From Ramlibacter ginsenosidimutans (GTDB lineage Bacteria; Pseudomonadota; Gammaproteobacteria; Burkholderiales; Burkholderiaceae_C): a DNA stretch of 64,000 nt. The notes beneath the pieces are model-generated. The model ran no database searches, was not told the origin of the DNA, and was given only the letters and a program-made list of their open reading frames with translations. The position numbers and the translations under genes were made by a program. The stretch lies in NCBI RefSeq assembly GCF_042678185.1, contig NZ_JBHUDQ010000005.1. The stretch is one strand, 5' to 3'. This document shows positions 17,205-26,716 of this stretch, piece by piece (the stretch's first letter is position 1; each line of letters begins with the position of its first letter).

Positions 17205-18248
17205 CTATGCTGCCAGCTTTTCCGGCCGTTCCGCCGCGACCAGCCGGTCGATCACGCGGCGCGACTGCACGCCGCCGGCGTCGATGTTGAGCATGAGCAG
17301 CTTGCGCTCGGGATACTTGAGCAGGTTGCGCTGCTGTGCCTCCAGCACCTCGGTGTCTTCGGCGAACACCTTGGCCTGGCCGTCGCGGATCTGCGCCGTG
17401 AGGTTGGTGTCCTTGACGTTGAAGTTGCGCGCCATGCCCCAGAAGTACCACATGGAGGTCTCGGTCTCCGGCGTGAGGAAGTCCACCACGATGCTGGACA
17501 CCTTCACCTTCGGGTCTGCGTGGTAGCCGCCCTGGCCGGCGTGGGCCACGCCCACCTCGATCATGATGTGGCTGGGCGGATAGAAGTGGCAGACCTGCCA
17601 GCGGTCCACGGGCACGTCGTCGGCCAGGTGGTTGCCGCGCAGGTTGGCCTTCCAGAAGGGCGGCGGCATCACGTTTTCCATGAAGCGGCTGGTGATCACG
17701 TGGTCGCCCTCGGTCTTGGTGTTCACCGGCGACTCGTCGATCTCCTTCTGCCCGATGCTCGTGGTGTGCACGTAGGTCTCGTGCGTGAGGTCCATCAGAT
17801 TGTCGACCATCAGGCGGTAGTCGCAGTCCACGTGGTACAGGCCGCCCGCATAGGTCCACTCCGGGCTCTCGGCCCACTCCAGGTGGTGCAGCTTGGCGGG
17901 GTCGGCGAGCGCGGCGTCGCCGGGCCACACCCAGACGAAGCCGTAGCGCTCGATCACCGGGTAGGAGCGGATCTTCGGGAAGCCCTGCACGCGCTGGCCG
18001 GGCATCGAAACGGTCTTGCCGTCGCAGCCCATGACCAGGCCGTGATAGCCGCACACCAGCTTGCCTTCGCACACGCTGCCCAGCGACAACTGCGCGCCAC
18101 GGTGCGGGCAGAAGTCCTCGACCGCCGCCACGCGCCCCTCTTCGCCGCGGTAGAAGGCGATCTTCTCGTTGCAGATCGTGCGGCCGAGCGGCTTGTCGTT
18201 GATCTCGTCGGGCATGCAGGCGACGTACCAGGCGTTCTTGGGAAACAT
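17205..18248 (-). CDS. VanA-like Rieske aromatic-ring oxygenase/O-demethylase, alpha subunit
   Basis: The 347-residue protein begins with a Rieske [2Fe-2S] domain (C47-x-H49 and C66-x2-H69), followed by the catalytic domain with the mononuclear iron triad D153, H156, H161. It resembles vanillate O-demethylase and other single-component-alpha oxygenases acting on methoxylated or carboxylated aromatics. I prefer the ATG at 18248 (MFPKNAWYVA, the conserved VanA start) over a GTG at 18296. The reductase gene follows by four bases. Vanillate would yield protocatechuate, the substrate of the lig operon ten kilobases away, but other aromatic ethers are equally possible. Confidence 0.85.
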   Translation of the reverse strand: MFPKNAWYVACMPDEINDKPLGRTICNEKIAFYRGEEGRVAAVEDFCPHRGAQLSLGSVCEGKLVCGYHGLVMGCDGKTVSMPGQRVQGFPKIRSYPVIERYGFVWVWPGDAALADPAKLHHLEWAESPEWTYAGGLYHVDCDYRLMVDNLMDLTHETYVHTTSIGQKEIDESPVNTKTEGDHVITSRFMENVMPPPFWKANLRGNHLADDVPVDRWQVCHFYPPSHIMIEVGVAHAGQGGYHADPKVKVSSIVVDFLTPETETSMWYFWGMARNFNVKDTNLTAQIRDGQAKVFAEDTEVLEAQQRNLLKYPERKLLMLNIDAGGVQSRRVIDRLVAAERPEKLAA

Positions 18249-18307
18249 GGCGGAGGTGCGGCAGGAGTTCAGGGAGTGCCGCGAATGATACGACACGGAA
18301 TACGCAA

Positions 18308-18315
18308 TGTATACA
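18308..18315. promoter_or_regulatory. Probable GntR operator TGTATACA (site 1)
   Basis: A perfect 8-bp palindrome 60 bp upstream of the oxygenase ATG. It recurs 101 bp away next to the GntR start. TGTATACA-type palindromes are typical of FCD-class GntR operators; the assignment to the adjacent regulator is inference. Confidence 0.65.
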
Positions 18316-18408
18316 GCAAGCCGGTCGATCGGCGGCCGCGGCTGTGATCGCGACAGAGGGAGGCGGTCGCATTGACGCTCTGGGCTGCCCTGCGCTAAGC
18401 TGCGCGAA

Positions 18409-18416
18409 TGTATACA
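18409..18416. promoter_or_regulatory. Probable GntR operator TGTATACA (site 2)
   Basis: Second perfect copy of TGTATACA, ending 11 bases before the GntR ATG at 18428. Its position suggests autorepression, and pairing with site 1 could loop the divergent promoter. Confidence 0.65.
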
Positions 18417-18427
18417 GAAACCTCAGC

Positions 18428-19186
18428 ATGAGCGCTCGAATGCCTCTTCCCGCTGCCGACGAAGCGGGCGGCTCGCAGGCGGTCAAGGCGCAGTTGCGCC
18501 TGCGCGAGATGATCCTGGCCGGCGAGCTCGCGGGCGGCGCGCGCATCGCCGAGCTCACCCTGGTGGAGCGCCTGGGCGTGTCGCGCACGCCGATCCGCGC
18601 CGCGCTGATGCGGCTGGAACAGGAAGGCCTGCTCGACGCGCTGCCGAATGGCGGCTATGCCGTGCGGACCTTCTCCGAGCGCGACGTGTCCGATGCGATC
18701 GAACTGCGCGGGACGGTCGAAGGCCTGGCCGTGCGGCTGGCGGCCGAGCGCGGCGTCGCCGGCGTGGTGCTCGCGGAAGCGCGCACCTGCCTGGAAGAGA
18801 TCGACCGCGTGCTGGAGCAGCCGGCGCTGGACGACGAGTCCTTCACCCGCTACGTCGCCGCCAACCAGCGGTTCCACAACCTGCTGGCCGAGATGGCGGG
18901 CAGCACCGTGCTGGCGCGGGAGCTCGAACGCGTGGTGAACCTGCCCTTTGCTTCGCCGTCGGGCTTCGTCGTCGTGCAGGCGAACACGCCGCGGGCGCGC
19001 GACATGCTCATCGTCGCGCAGGACCAGCACCGGCAGGTCTTGGACGCCATCGAGCGGCGCGAAGGGGCGCGGGCGGAGGGCATCATGCGCGAGCACTCGC
19101 GCATCGCCCAGCGCAACCTGCGCGAGGCGGTGCAGGGCGAGCACCTGGACCGGATGCCCGGGGTGCGGCTGATCCGGCAGCGCTGA
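18428..19186 (+). CDS. GntR-family (FCD) regulator of the divergent VanAB-like genes
   Basis: A 252-residue regulator with a winged helix-turn-helix at residues about 22-85 (LVERLGVSRTPIRAAL) and an FCD ligand-binding domain behind it, including the metal-binding pattern of acid-sensing members. FCD GntR proteins usually repress catabolic genes until an organic acid binds. The ATG at 18428 is preferred over upstream in-frame codons because the TGTATACA operator at 18409-18416 would otherwise lie in the coding region. It is divergent from the VanA-like gene, its likely target. Confidence 0.88.
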   Translation: MSARMPLPAADEAGGSQAVKAQLRLREMILAGELAGGARIAELTLVERLGVSRTPIRAALMRLEQEGLLDALPNGGYAVRTFSERDVSDAIELRGTVEGLAVRLAAERGVAGVVLAEARTCLEEIDRVLEQPALDDESFTRYVAANQRFHNLLAEMAGSTVLARELERVVNLPFASPSGFVVVQANTPRARDMLIVAQDQHRQVLDAIERREGARAEGIMREHSRIAQRNLREAVQGEHLDRMPGVRLIRQR

Positions 19187-19474
19187 TGGCGCGGGGCCGG
19201 GGTGGTACCCCTTGCGCGGCACCTAGGCTGACTACCGAGACGGGGGTTGCGCCCCATGCCGGATACTCCCGTGCACGGGACAGGCCACTGCCTTTGCCCC
19301 AATGCACTCTTCGCCGCGAATAACAGGCAGTACGCTATCGCAATCGCTCATAACTGCTAGACGAAGCTGTCGTTTTGCACGCACCGTCCCACCGTTCAGA
19401 ATCCGCACCGCACGTTGCACGGGCGGGGGCCGCGCGCGCCTGCCCGATTTGATTACCCAAGGAGATCCCAAGCC

Positions 19475-20647
19475 ATGCACAAGAGAACCCTTCTCCAGAC
19501 CGCGGCCGCCCTGGCCCTCGTCGGCGCCAGCGGCCTGAGCCTGGCCCAGGACAACGTGTTCAAGATCGGACTGATCCTGCCGATGACGGGCCAGCAGGCC
19601 ACCACCGGCCGCCAGGTCGAGGCCGGCGTGAAGCTGTGGATGGCGCAGAACGGCGACACCGTCGCCGGCAAGAAGGTGCAGCTGATCGTCAAGGACGACG
19701 CCAGCGTGCCCGCGAATACGCGGCGCCTCGCGCAGGAACTGGTGGTGAACGACCACGTCAACGTGCTGGCCGGCATGGGCATCACGCCCTCCGCGCTCGC
19801 CGTGGCGCCGATCGCGACGCAATCCAAGACGCCGCTGGTGGTGATGGCCGCGGCCACCTCCAGCATCACGGAAGCCTCGCCCTTCATCGTGCGCAGCAGC
19901 TTCACGCTGCCGCAGGCCTCGGTGGCCTTGGCCGACTGGGCGCCCAAGAACGGCATCAAGACCGTCGTCACCCTGGTGTCCGACTACGGCCCGGGCATCG
20001 ACGCGGAGAAGTTCTTCAAGGAGCGCTTCCAGTTCAACGGCGGCAAGGTGACCGACTCGCTGCGCGTGCCGCTGATGAACCCCGACTTCGCGCCCTTCCT
20101 GCAGAAGGTGCGCGACGAGAAGCCCGACGCGCTGTTCGTGTTCACGCCCTCGGGCGCCGGCGCGGCGCTGATGAAGCAGTTCGGCGAGCGCGGCATGGAC
20201 AAGGCCGGCATCCGTCTGATCGGCACGGGCGACATCACCGACGACGACCAGCTCAACCAGATGGGCGACGTGGCGCTGGGCGTGGTCACTTCGCACCACT
20301 ACTCCACCGACCACAACTCGCCGATGAACAAGAAGTTCGTCGCGGCCTTCGAGAAGGCCAACCCGGGACTGCGGCCCAACTTCATGGCCGTGGGCGGCTA
20401 TGACGGCGCGCACCTGATCTACGACGCCATCAAGAAGTCCGGCGGCAAGGGCGGCGGCGAAGCGCTGGTGAACGCCATGAAGGGCGACCTGTTCGAAAGC
20501 CCGCGCGGCCCGATCTACATCGACGCGCAGACACGCGACATCGTGCAGAACATCTACCTGCGCAAGGTCGAGAAGAAGAACGGCCAGCTGTGGAACGTCG
20601 AGTTCGACGTCATCAAGGACGTCAAGGACCCGGGCAAGACGAAGTAA
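19475..20647 (+). CDS. Liv-type ABC transporter substrate-binding protein (cluster 1)
   Basis: This 390-residue periplasmic protein has a Sec signal peptide cleaved near SLA-QDN and a type I periplasmic-binding fold (Peripla_BP_6). The mature start FKIGLILPMTGQQATTG contains the ligand-contact Thr cluster of LivK-like proteins. Ligand may be an amino acid or an aromatic acid; it cannot be told. AAGGAGAT precedes the ATG at 19475. The 288 bases upstream contain no gene and should hold the operon promoter. Two permeases and two ATPases follow. Confidence 0.9.
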   Translation: MHKRTLLQTAAALALVGASGLSLAQDNVFKIGLILPMTGQQATTGRQVEAGVKLWMAQNGDTVAGKKVQLIVKDDASVPANTRRLAQELVVNDHVNVLAGMGITPSALAVAPIATQSKTPLVVMAAATSSITEASPFIVRSSFTLPQASVALADWAPKNGIKTVVTLVSDYGPGIDAEKFFKERFQFNGGKVTDSLRVPLMNPDFAPFLQKVRDEKPDALFVFTPSGAGAALMKQFGERGMDKAGIRLIGTGDITDDDQLNQMGDVALGVVTSHHYSTDHNSPMNKKFVAAFEKANPGLRPNFMAVGGYDGAHLIYDAIKKSGGKGGGEALVNAMKGDLFESPRGPIYIDAQTRDIVQNIYLRKVEKKNGQLWNVEFDVIKDVKDPGKTK

Positions 20648-20745
20648 GCGGCGCGAGAAGCGCCGCAGGGGCTAGGGGCTAGGGGCCAGGGATGAGGGGA
20701 ACAGCCGGTTCCCTGCCTGGAACCTGGCCCCTAGGCCCTAACCCC
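20648..20745 (+). promoter_or_regulatory. Two intra-operon hairpins between binding protein and permease
   Basis: A compact hairpin GCGGCGC-GAGAA-GCGCCGC sits at 20648-20666, directly after the stop. A long imperfect inverted repeat follows, 20668-20690 against 20723-20745 (arms GGGGCTAGGG.../...CCCTAACCCC). Neither has a U-tract. Such structures between a binding-protein gene and permease genes often lower downstream expression and protect upstream mRNA. Confidence 0.6.
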
Positions 20746-20754
20746 TCCCAGACC

Positions 20755-21618
20755 ATGCTCACCATCCTCTTCGACGGCATCGCCTACGGCATGCTGCTGT
20801 TCGTGCTGGCGGTCGGACTGGCCGTGACGATGGGCTTGATGAATTTCATCAACCTCGCGCACGGCGCCTTCGCCATGGCCGGGGGCTACATCACCGTGCT
20901 GCTGATGCAGCGGCTCGACGTGCCCTTCCTCGTGTGCCTGCCCATCGCCTTCGCGGGCGCGGCGCTGCTCGGCGCGGTGCTCGAGCCCCCGCTGTACCGG
21001 CCGCTGTACCGCAAGCCGCACCTGGACCAGGTGCTGTTCTCCATCGGCCTGGTCTTCATGGCCATCTCCGCGGTGGACTATTACATCGGCTCGACGCAGC
21101 AGATCATGCAACTGCCCGCATGGCTCAAGGGCCGCACCGAGATCGGCTCGCTGGGCATGGGCCACTATCGCCTGTTCATCATCGCCGTGTGCGCCGCGCT
21201 CACGGTGGGCCTGCAGTACATCCTGGCGAAGACGCGCTTCGGCAGCCGGCTGCGCGCATCCGTCGACGACCAGCGCGTGGCGGCCGGCCTGGGCATCAAC
21301 GTCAACGTGGTGTTCCTCTCGACGTTTGCCTTCGGCTCCGGCCTGGCGGGACTGGGCGGGGCGCTCGGCGCGGAAGTGCTGGGACTGGACCCGACCTTCC
21401 CGCTCAAGTTCATGATCTATTTCCTGATCGTGGTGGCGGTCGGCGGCACGTCCTCCATCACCGGCCCGCTGCTCGCGGCGCTGCTGCTCGGCATCGCCGA
21501 CGTCGCCGGCAAGTACTACATTCCCAAGATGGGCGCGTTCATCGTCTACACGCTGATGATCGTGATCCTGCTGTGGCGGCCGAACGGACTGTTCGTGCGG
21601 CAGGGAGGCAAGGCATGA
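20755..21618 (+). CDS. LivH-type ABC permease (cluster 1)
   Basis: A 287-residue inner-membrane permease with about eight hydrophobic segments and the LivH hallmarks NLAHGAF near residue 36 and the ATPase-contact loop around GSRLRASVDDQRVAAGLGIN near residue 163. It forms the channel with the LivM-type protein. The ATG at 20755 is chosen because the first membrane helix (MLTILFDGIAYGML) starts there; the upstream in-frame extension runs through the hairpin region. The stop overlaps the next start by ATGA. Confidence 0.9.
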   Translation: MLTILFDGIAYGMLLFVLAVGLAVTMGLMNFINLAHGAFAMAGGYITVLLMQRLDVPFLVCLPIAFAGAALLGAVLEPPLYRPLYRKPHLDQVLFSIGLVFMAISAVDYYIGSTQQIMQLPAWLKGRTEIGSLGMGHYRLFIIAVCAALTVGLQYILAKTRFGSRLRASVDDQRVAAGLGINVNVVFLSTFAFGSGLAGLGGALGAEVLGLDPTFPLKFMIYFLIVVAVGGTSSITGPLLAALLLGIADVAGKYYIPKMGAFIVYTLMIVILLWRPNGLFVRQGGKA

Positions 21619-22595
21619 ACGCCGGAACCTCGCCAATCGCGCGGGAGAGCCTGCTGCGCACCGCCCGCATGAAGTGGTGGGAGCCGGTCCTGTGGATCGT
21701 GCTGTTCGCCCTGCCGAAGCTGATTCCGTCGCAGGCCCCGATCATCAACGAGACCGCGACCTGGGCGCTGTTCGCGCTGTCGCTGGACCTGGTGCTCGGC
21801 TTCGCCGGCATCGTGTCGCTGGGACACGCCGCGTTCTTCGGCTTCGGCGCCTATGTCGCCGCGCTGTTCGCGCAGCACGTCAGCCCGGACCCGCACGTGG
21901 GCCTGCTGGTGGCGATCGCGGCGACGGCCGTGCTCGGGCTGTTCGCCAGCCTCACCGTGCTGCGCGGCTCCGACCTCACGCGGCTGATGGTGACCCTCGG
22001 TCTCGCGCTGATCATGACGGAGCTGGCGAACAAGCTGGAGTGGCTCACGGGCGGCACCGACGGCATCCAGGGCCTGACCATCGCGCCCGTGCTGGGCCGC
22101 TTCCAGTTCGGCTTCGACGGCATCGTCGCCTCGTACTACTCGCTGACCCTGCTGCTGCTGTTCTTCCTGCTCGCGCGCGTGGTCGTGAACTCGCCCTTCG
22201 GCGCCACGCTCAAGGCGATCCGCGACAACCGCCTGCGCGCCATGGCGATCGGCATTCCCGTCAACGCGCGGCTGATCGCGATCTACACGCTGGCGGCCGG
22301 CATCGCCGGCGCGGCCGGTGCGGCCTTCACGCAGACGCTGGGCTATGCCTCGATGGAGGTGCTGTCCTTCGACCGCTCCGCCGACGTGATGCTGATGGTG
22401 GTGATCGGCGGCATCGGCTGGCTTTATGGCGGCGTCCTCGGGGCGATCATCTTCAAGGTGGTGCAGAGCGTTCTGTCCAACATCACGCCGCAGTACTGGA
22501 TGTTCTGGATCGGCCTGTTCCTGGTGGTCCTGGTGCTGGTGGGCCGCGAGCGGCTGCTCAAGCCGTGGACCTGGGTGAAGGGGACCAAAGCATGA
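21615..22595 (+). CDS. LivM-type ABC permease (cluster 1)
   Basis: A 326-residue permease with eight or nine membrane segments. SLGHAAFFGFGAYVAAL near residue 69 and the coupling helix SPFGATLKAIRDNRLRAMAIG near 193 identify the LivM family. It pairs with the preceding LivH-type subunit and is coupled to it and to the ATPase gene by ATGA overlaps on both sides. Confidence 0.9.
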   Translation: MNAGTSPIARESLLRTARMKWWEPVLWIVLFALPKLIPSQAPIINETATWALFALSLDLVLGFAGIVSLGHAAFFGFGAYVAALFAQHVSPDPHVGLLVAIAATAVLGLFASLTVLRGSDLTRLMVTLGLALIMTELANKLEWLTGGTDGIQGLTIAPVLGRFQFGFDGIVASYYSLTLLLLFFLLARVVVNSPFGATLKAIRDNRLRAMAIGIPVNARLIAIYTLAAGIAGAAGAAFTQTLGYASMEVLSFDRSADVMLMVVIGGIGWLYGGVLGAIIFKVVQSVLSNITPQYWMFWIGLFLVVLVLVGRERLLKPWTWVKGTKA

Positions 22596-23375
22596 ACGAC
22601 GTCGTCCTCTCCTGCCGGGGCCTGGTGAAGAAGTTCGGTGGTATCACCGCGACGAACGACGTCACGCTGGAGCTGCGGCGCGGCGCGCGCCACGCGCTGA
22701 TCGGCCCGAACGGCGCCGGCAAGACCACGCTGATCAACCTGCTCACGGGCGTGCTCGAACCCACTGCGGGCACGATCATGCTGGAAGGCCAGGACATCAG
22801 CCGGGTCGCGCCGCACCTGCGCGTGCGCCGCGGGCTGGTGCGCACCTTCCAGATCAACCAGCTGTTCGCATCGATGACGCCGCTGCAGACGCTGGCGCTG
22901 GTGGTCTCGCAGCAGCGCGGACTCGGCGCGCGCTGGTGGCGCAAGCTGGGCCAGGATGCCGGCGTCGCCGAGCGTGCGCAGCAACTGCTGGAGCAGTTCC
23001 GCCTGGGCGAAGTGGCGAACCAGAGGACCGAGCACCTGGCGTACGGCAAGCGCCGGCTGCTGGAGATCGCGATCGCGCTCGCCTGCGAGCCGCGCGTGCT
23101 GCTGCTCGACGAGCCGGTCGCCGGTGTGCCCGCGGGCGAGCGCGAAGAACTGCTGGAGACCGTCGCCGCGCTGCCGGCGGATGTCTCGGTGCTGCTGATC
23201 GAGCACGACATGGACCTGGTGTTCAGTTTCGCGAACCGCATGACGGTGCTGGTGAACGGCACCGTGCTCACCGAAGGAACGCCGGCGGAGATCGAGGCCA
23301 ACCCCGAGGTGAAGACCGTGTACCTGGGTCACGGCGACGAAATCAACGAGGGCTTGCCGCTGGAGGGGCGCTCCC

Positions 23376-23383
<8 letters not shown>
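22592..23383 (+). CDS. LivG-type ABC ATPase (cluster 1)
   Basis: The 263-residue ATPase has Walker A GPNGAGKTT with K44, a Q-loop (RTFQINQLF), and Walker B LLLLDEP followed by a Gly-rich D-loop. The signature loop reads LAYGKRRLLEIAIAL, a LivG-type variant in which the classical SGG is absent. The H-loop (IEHD) is intact. It should pair with the downstream LivF-type ATPase, whose signature is canonical, so one ATP site of the heterodimer uses this altered loop, as is common in the family. Its end overlaps the next gene by eight bases. Confidence 0.9.
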
Positions 23384-24080
<697 letters not shown>

Positions 24081-24093
24081 TCGCTCGCACCCC

Positions 24094-25074
24094 ATGAACC
24101 TGAAACTCTCCCGCCGTCAGGCGCTCGCCCTGCTGGCCGCCGCTGCCGCGCCCTGGACGCGCGCCCAGTCGAAGTGGCCTGCCAGGCCCGTGCGCATCGT
24201 CGTGCCCTTCGGCGCGGGCGGCGTGGCCGACCTCACCGTCCGCGCGGTCGGTGACCAGCTGGCCAGGCAGCTGGGGCAGGCCGTCGTCATCGACAACAAG
24301 CCCGGCGCCGGCGGCATCGTGGCAGGCAGCACGGTGCTGCAAGCGCCACCCGACGGCTATACGCTCTTCCTGATGTCCAACGGCACCGCCGTGAGCGAAG
24401 GCCTGTTCAACAAGTTGCCCTTCCACGCGCGCACGGACTTCGCGCCCATCTCGTTGCTGGGCACCTTCGACATCGCGGTGGTGGTGCCGGAGAACTCGCG
24501 CTTCAGGAGCCTGGGCGACCTGCTCGCCGAAGCGAAGGCGAAGCCGGGCAAGCTGAACGTCGCGACCATCGCGGCCGGCAGCACGCAGAACCTCGCGGCC
24601 GAACTGTTCAAGACGACGGCCGGGATCGACGTGCAGATCGTGCCCTTCAACGGCACGCCACAGGTGGTGACGGCGCTGCGCGGTGGCGAGGTCGACGCCG
24701 CCGTGGAGATCGTGGCGCCCATCCTCTCGCAGATCCAGGCGAAGGCGCTGCGCGCCCTGGCCACGTTCGGCGAGAAGCGCTCCACCACGATGCCCGGCGT
24801 GCCTACGGCCAGCGAGGTGGGCGGCTCGCTGAAAGGCCTCTACATCGCTTCGTGGAACGCGCTGGCGGCGCCGGCGAAGACACCCCAGGACGTCGTCGCC
24901 CGCTTGAACCACGAATGCGTGGTGGCGCTCGCCAACCCCGAGGTGAAGAGGAAGCTGGCCGACCTGGGCGTGGACGCGAAGTCCAGCACGCCGCAGCAGC
25001 TCGCCTCGCTGCTCGACTCCGAGACCAGGCGCTGGGGCGGGGTGATCGAGCGCGCCAAGATTCCGAAGATGTAG
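24094..25074 (+). CDS. Bug/TctC-family tripartite tricarboxylate receptor
   Basis: A 326-residue periplasmic receptor with an N-terminal export signal (SRRQALALLAAAAA, cleavage near TRA-QSK) and the Bug signatures: VPFGAGGVADLTVR near residue 45, IDNKPGAGG near 70, PDGYTL near 90 and VPFNGTPQ near 187. Bug proteins bind carboxylates, aromatics or other metabolites for TctAB permeases, none of which is nearby. ATG at 24094 is used because the signal peptide starts there. It is followed six bases later by a DUF1932 dehydrogenase and may deliver that enzyme's substrate. Confidence 0.9.
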   Translation: MNLKLSRRQALALLAAAAAPWTRAQSKWPARPVRIVVPFGAGGVADLTVRAVGDQLARQLGQAVVIDNKPGAGGIVAGSTVLQAPPDGYTLFLMSNGTAVSEGLFNKLPFHARTDFAPISLLGTFDIAVVVPENSRFRSLGDLLAEAKAKPGKLNVATIAAGSTQNLAAELFKTTAGIDVQIVPFNGTPQVVTALRGGEVDAAVEIVAPILSQIQAKALRALATFGEKRSTTMPGVPTASEVGGSLKGLYIASWNALAAPAKTPQDVVARLNHECVVALANPEVKRKLADLGVDAKSSTPQQLASLLDSETRRWGGVIERAKIPKM

Positions 25075-25080
25075 CAAGCC

Positions 25081-25974
25081 ATGCAAGTCACGCGCGTGGG
25101 CATCGTCGGGTACGGCGAGGTCGGCAAGATCTTCGCCGCGGGCCTGCAGCCGCAGGTTGCGCAGCTTGCCGCGTGGGACCTGAAGTTGGCGCAGGCGGCG
25201 ACCGCGGGCGCGGAACGCGCGCACGCGCAGCAGCAAGGCGTTCGTCCCTGCGCTTCCATGCAGGAGCTCTGCGAGACGAGCGAGCTGGTCATCTCCGCCG
25301 TCACGGCTTCCAACACGCTCGCCGTCGCGCAGGAGGCTGCGCGCTTCCTCCGCGCCGGCACCGTGTTCCTGGACCTCAACTCCGCATCGCCCGGGACGAA
25401 GCAGAAGGCCGCCGAGGCCGTGGCAGCGCGGGGCGCGCACTACGTGGAAGCAGGCGTCATGACCTCGGTGCCGCCGTACGGCATCCGCGTGCCGATGCTG
25501 CTGGGCGGCGAGCGGGCGGGTGAGCTCGCGCCCGTGCTCGCCGCGTGGGGCATGGATGCGAAGGTGGTGAGCGAGCAGCTCGGCGTGGCGAGTGCGATCA
25601 AGATGTGCCGCAGCGTGATGATCAAGGGCCTGGAGGCGCTGGTGATCGAAAGCTACAGCACGGCGCGCGCGTACGGCGTCGAGGACCACGTGTTGCCCAC
25701 CCTGCAGGAAACCTTCCCCTCCATCGACTGGCAGGAGCAGGGCGCCTACTTCTTCAGCCGCGTGGTGCAGCACGGTCAGCGCCGCGCGGAGGAAATGCGC
25801 GAGGCGGCGAACACCGTGCGCGAATCGGGCTTCGATCCGCTGATGACAGCCGCGATCGCGGACAAGCAGCAGTGGGTCGCGGACCAGGCGCGCGAGGGCG
25901 TGTTCGCCGGGTTGACGAAGAAGGCCCGCTGGCAGGAGTTCGCCGACCGGCTGCTAGCCGCGCGCAGGAAGTAG
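25081..25974 (+). CDS. NAD(P)-dependent beta-hydroxyacid-dehydrogenase-like protein (DUF1932)
   Basis: The 297-residue protein has an N-terminal Rossmann domain (GIVGYGEVGK at residues 7-16) and a helical C-terminal domain of the DUF1932 type. The layout is that of 3-hydroxyisobutyrate/6-phosphogluconate dehydrogenases; K203 in the region SAIKMCRSVMIKG lies where the catalytic Lys of the superfamily is expected. Substrate is unknown. It is co-directional with the Bug receptor, from which it is separated by six bases. Confidence 0.85.
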   Translation: MQVTRVGIVGYGEVGKIFAAGLQPQVAQLAAWDLKLAQAATAGAERAHAQQQGVRPCASMQELCETSELVISAVTASNTLAVAQEAARFLRAGTVFLDLNSASPGTKQKAAEAVAARGAHYVEAGVMTSVPPYGIRVPMLLGGERAGELAPVLAAWGMDAKVVSEQLGVASAIKMCRSVMIKGLEALVIESYSTARAYGVEDHVLPTLQETFPSIDWQEQGAYFFSRVVQHGQRRAEEMREAANTVRESGFDPLMTAAIADKQQWVADQAREGVFAGLTKKARWQEFADRLLAARRK

Positions 25975-26275
25975 GATTCGACGAGCTTCTCCCGTCTTCG
26001 GGGAGGAATGAGTCGCTGCCTCTGCCGAGTGCCGGGGGCGTCGCGGCAGGCGGCGTGCGGTGCAGGCCCGCTGGGCATCGGTCGGCGGCTGCGCGCGCCG
26101 ACTCCCCTGGAAGCCGGTCCGGGCGGCGTCGCGCGGCACAACTCGCAGAGAGTTTGCCCGCTCCTCGCGGTCAAACTCTCTGCTCGAACAAGTGCCGCGG
26201 TAGCATGAAACGTACGCGCGGTTCGACGCTGCGCTCTCGAGCCGCGCTCCGCCGCCCGGGCCGGCTTCCAGGCGA

Positions 26276-26613
26276 TGCCCCTGATGCGGGCCTTCACCGC
26301 ACGCCGCCTGCCGCGACGACGGGCAGTCGGGCCCCTGCGGGCACGACTCACCGGTCTTCGTAGGCTGGCGGTGAGCACCGCGAACCCCAGCGATCCAGCG
26401 TAGCGCAGCAAGCTGGGGTTCGCCTGCGGCTCACCACCAGCCTACGATGCCCCTGGTGCGGGACTGCAGCGCACGCCGCCTGCCGCGACGATGAACCGTC
26501 GGGAAGACTGACGGGCCCTCGTTCTCGTAGGCTGGCGGTGAGCAACGCGAACCCCAGCGATCCAGCGTAGCGCAGCAAGCTGGGGTTCGCCTGCGGCTCA
26601 CCACCAGCCTACG
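26276..26613. repeat. Two tandem units of about 170 bp, each ending in an 88-bp palindrome
   Basis: Unit 1 (about 26276-26446) and unit 2 (about 26447-26613) share a CGCACGCCGCCTGCCGCGACGA block followed by an 88-bp palindrome (26359-26446 and 26526-26613). The palindrome opens CGTAGGCTGGCGGTGAGCA and closes CTCACCACCAGCCTACG, with GCGAACCCCAGC facing GCTGGGGTTCGC inside. A variant of the same palindrome is at 33570-33674. Confidence 0.8.
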
Positions 26614-26624
26614 AGCCAGCCGAA

Positions 26625-26694
26625 CGCAAAGGGAATTCCTTCCATGGAAGTCCTTTTGCGTCCTCTGCGAAACCTCTGCGTCCTCTGCGTCCGG
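26625..26694. repeat. Palindromic repeat, GACGCAGAG family, copy B (truncated left arm)
   Basis: The right arm (TTTTGCGTCCTCTGCGAAAC then CTCTGCGTCCTCTGCGTCCGG) matches copies A and C closely, while the left arm is reduced to CGCAAAGGG around a short GGAATTCCTTCC centre. It sits 22 bases past the LysR stop. Confidence 0.8.
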
Positions 26695-26716
26695 ATGTTG
26701 GGTTTTCTGTTTCCCC

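Larger units (their letters stand above)
25975..26716. other. 742-base intergenic region made mostly of repeats
   Basis: No credible gene is seen. The first 300 bases are GC-rich with a short inverted pair around AGAGAGTTTG (26146) and CAAACTCTCT (26172). The rest holds two tandem units (26276-26613) and a truncated GACGCAGAG-family palindrome (26625-26694). Small open frames here are translations of these repeats. Confidence 0.7.

Noticed and set aside
20692..20754. Longer LivH start within the hairpin region
   Set aside because: The extra 21 residues lack a membrane helix and run through an inverted repeat; the family start is at 20755.
25975..26716. Possible CRISPR or integron array in the repeat-rich gap
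   Set aside because: Only two unequal tandem units of about 170 bp with palindromic ends; no short direct repeats with unique spacers, no cas or integrase gene.
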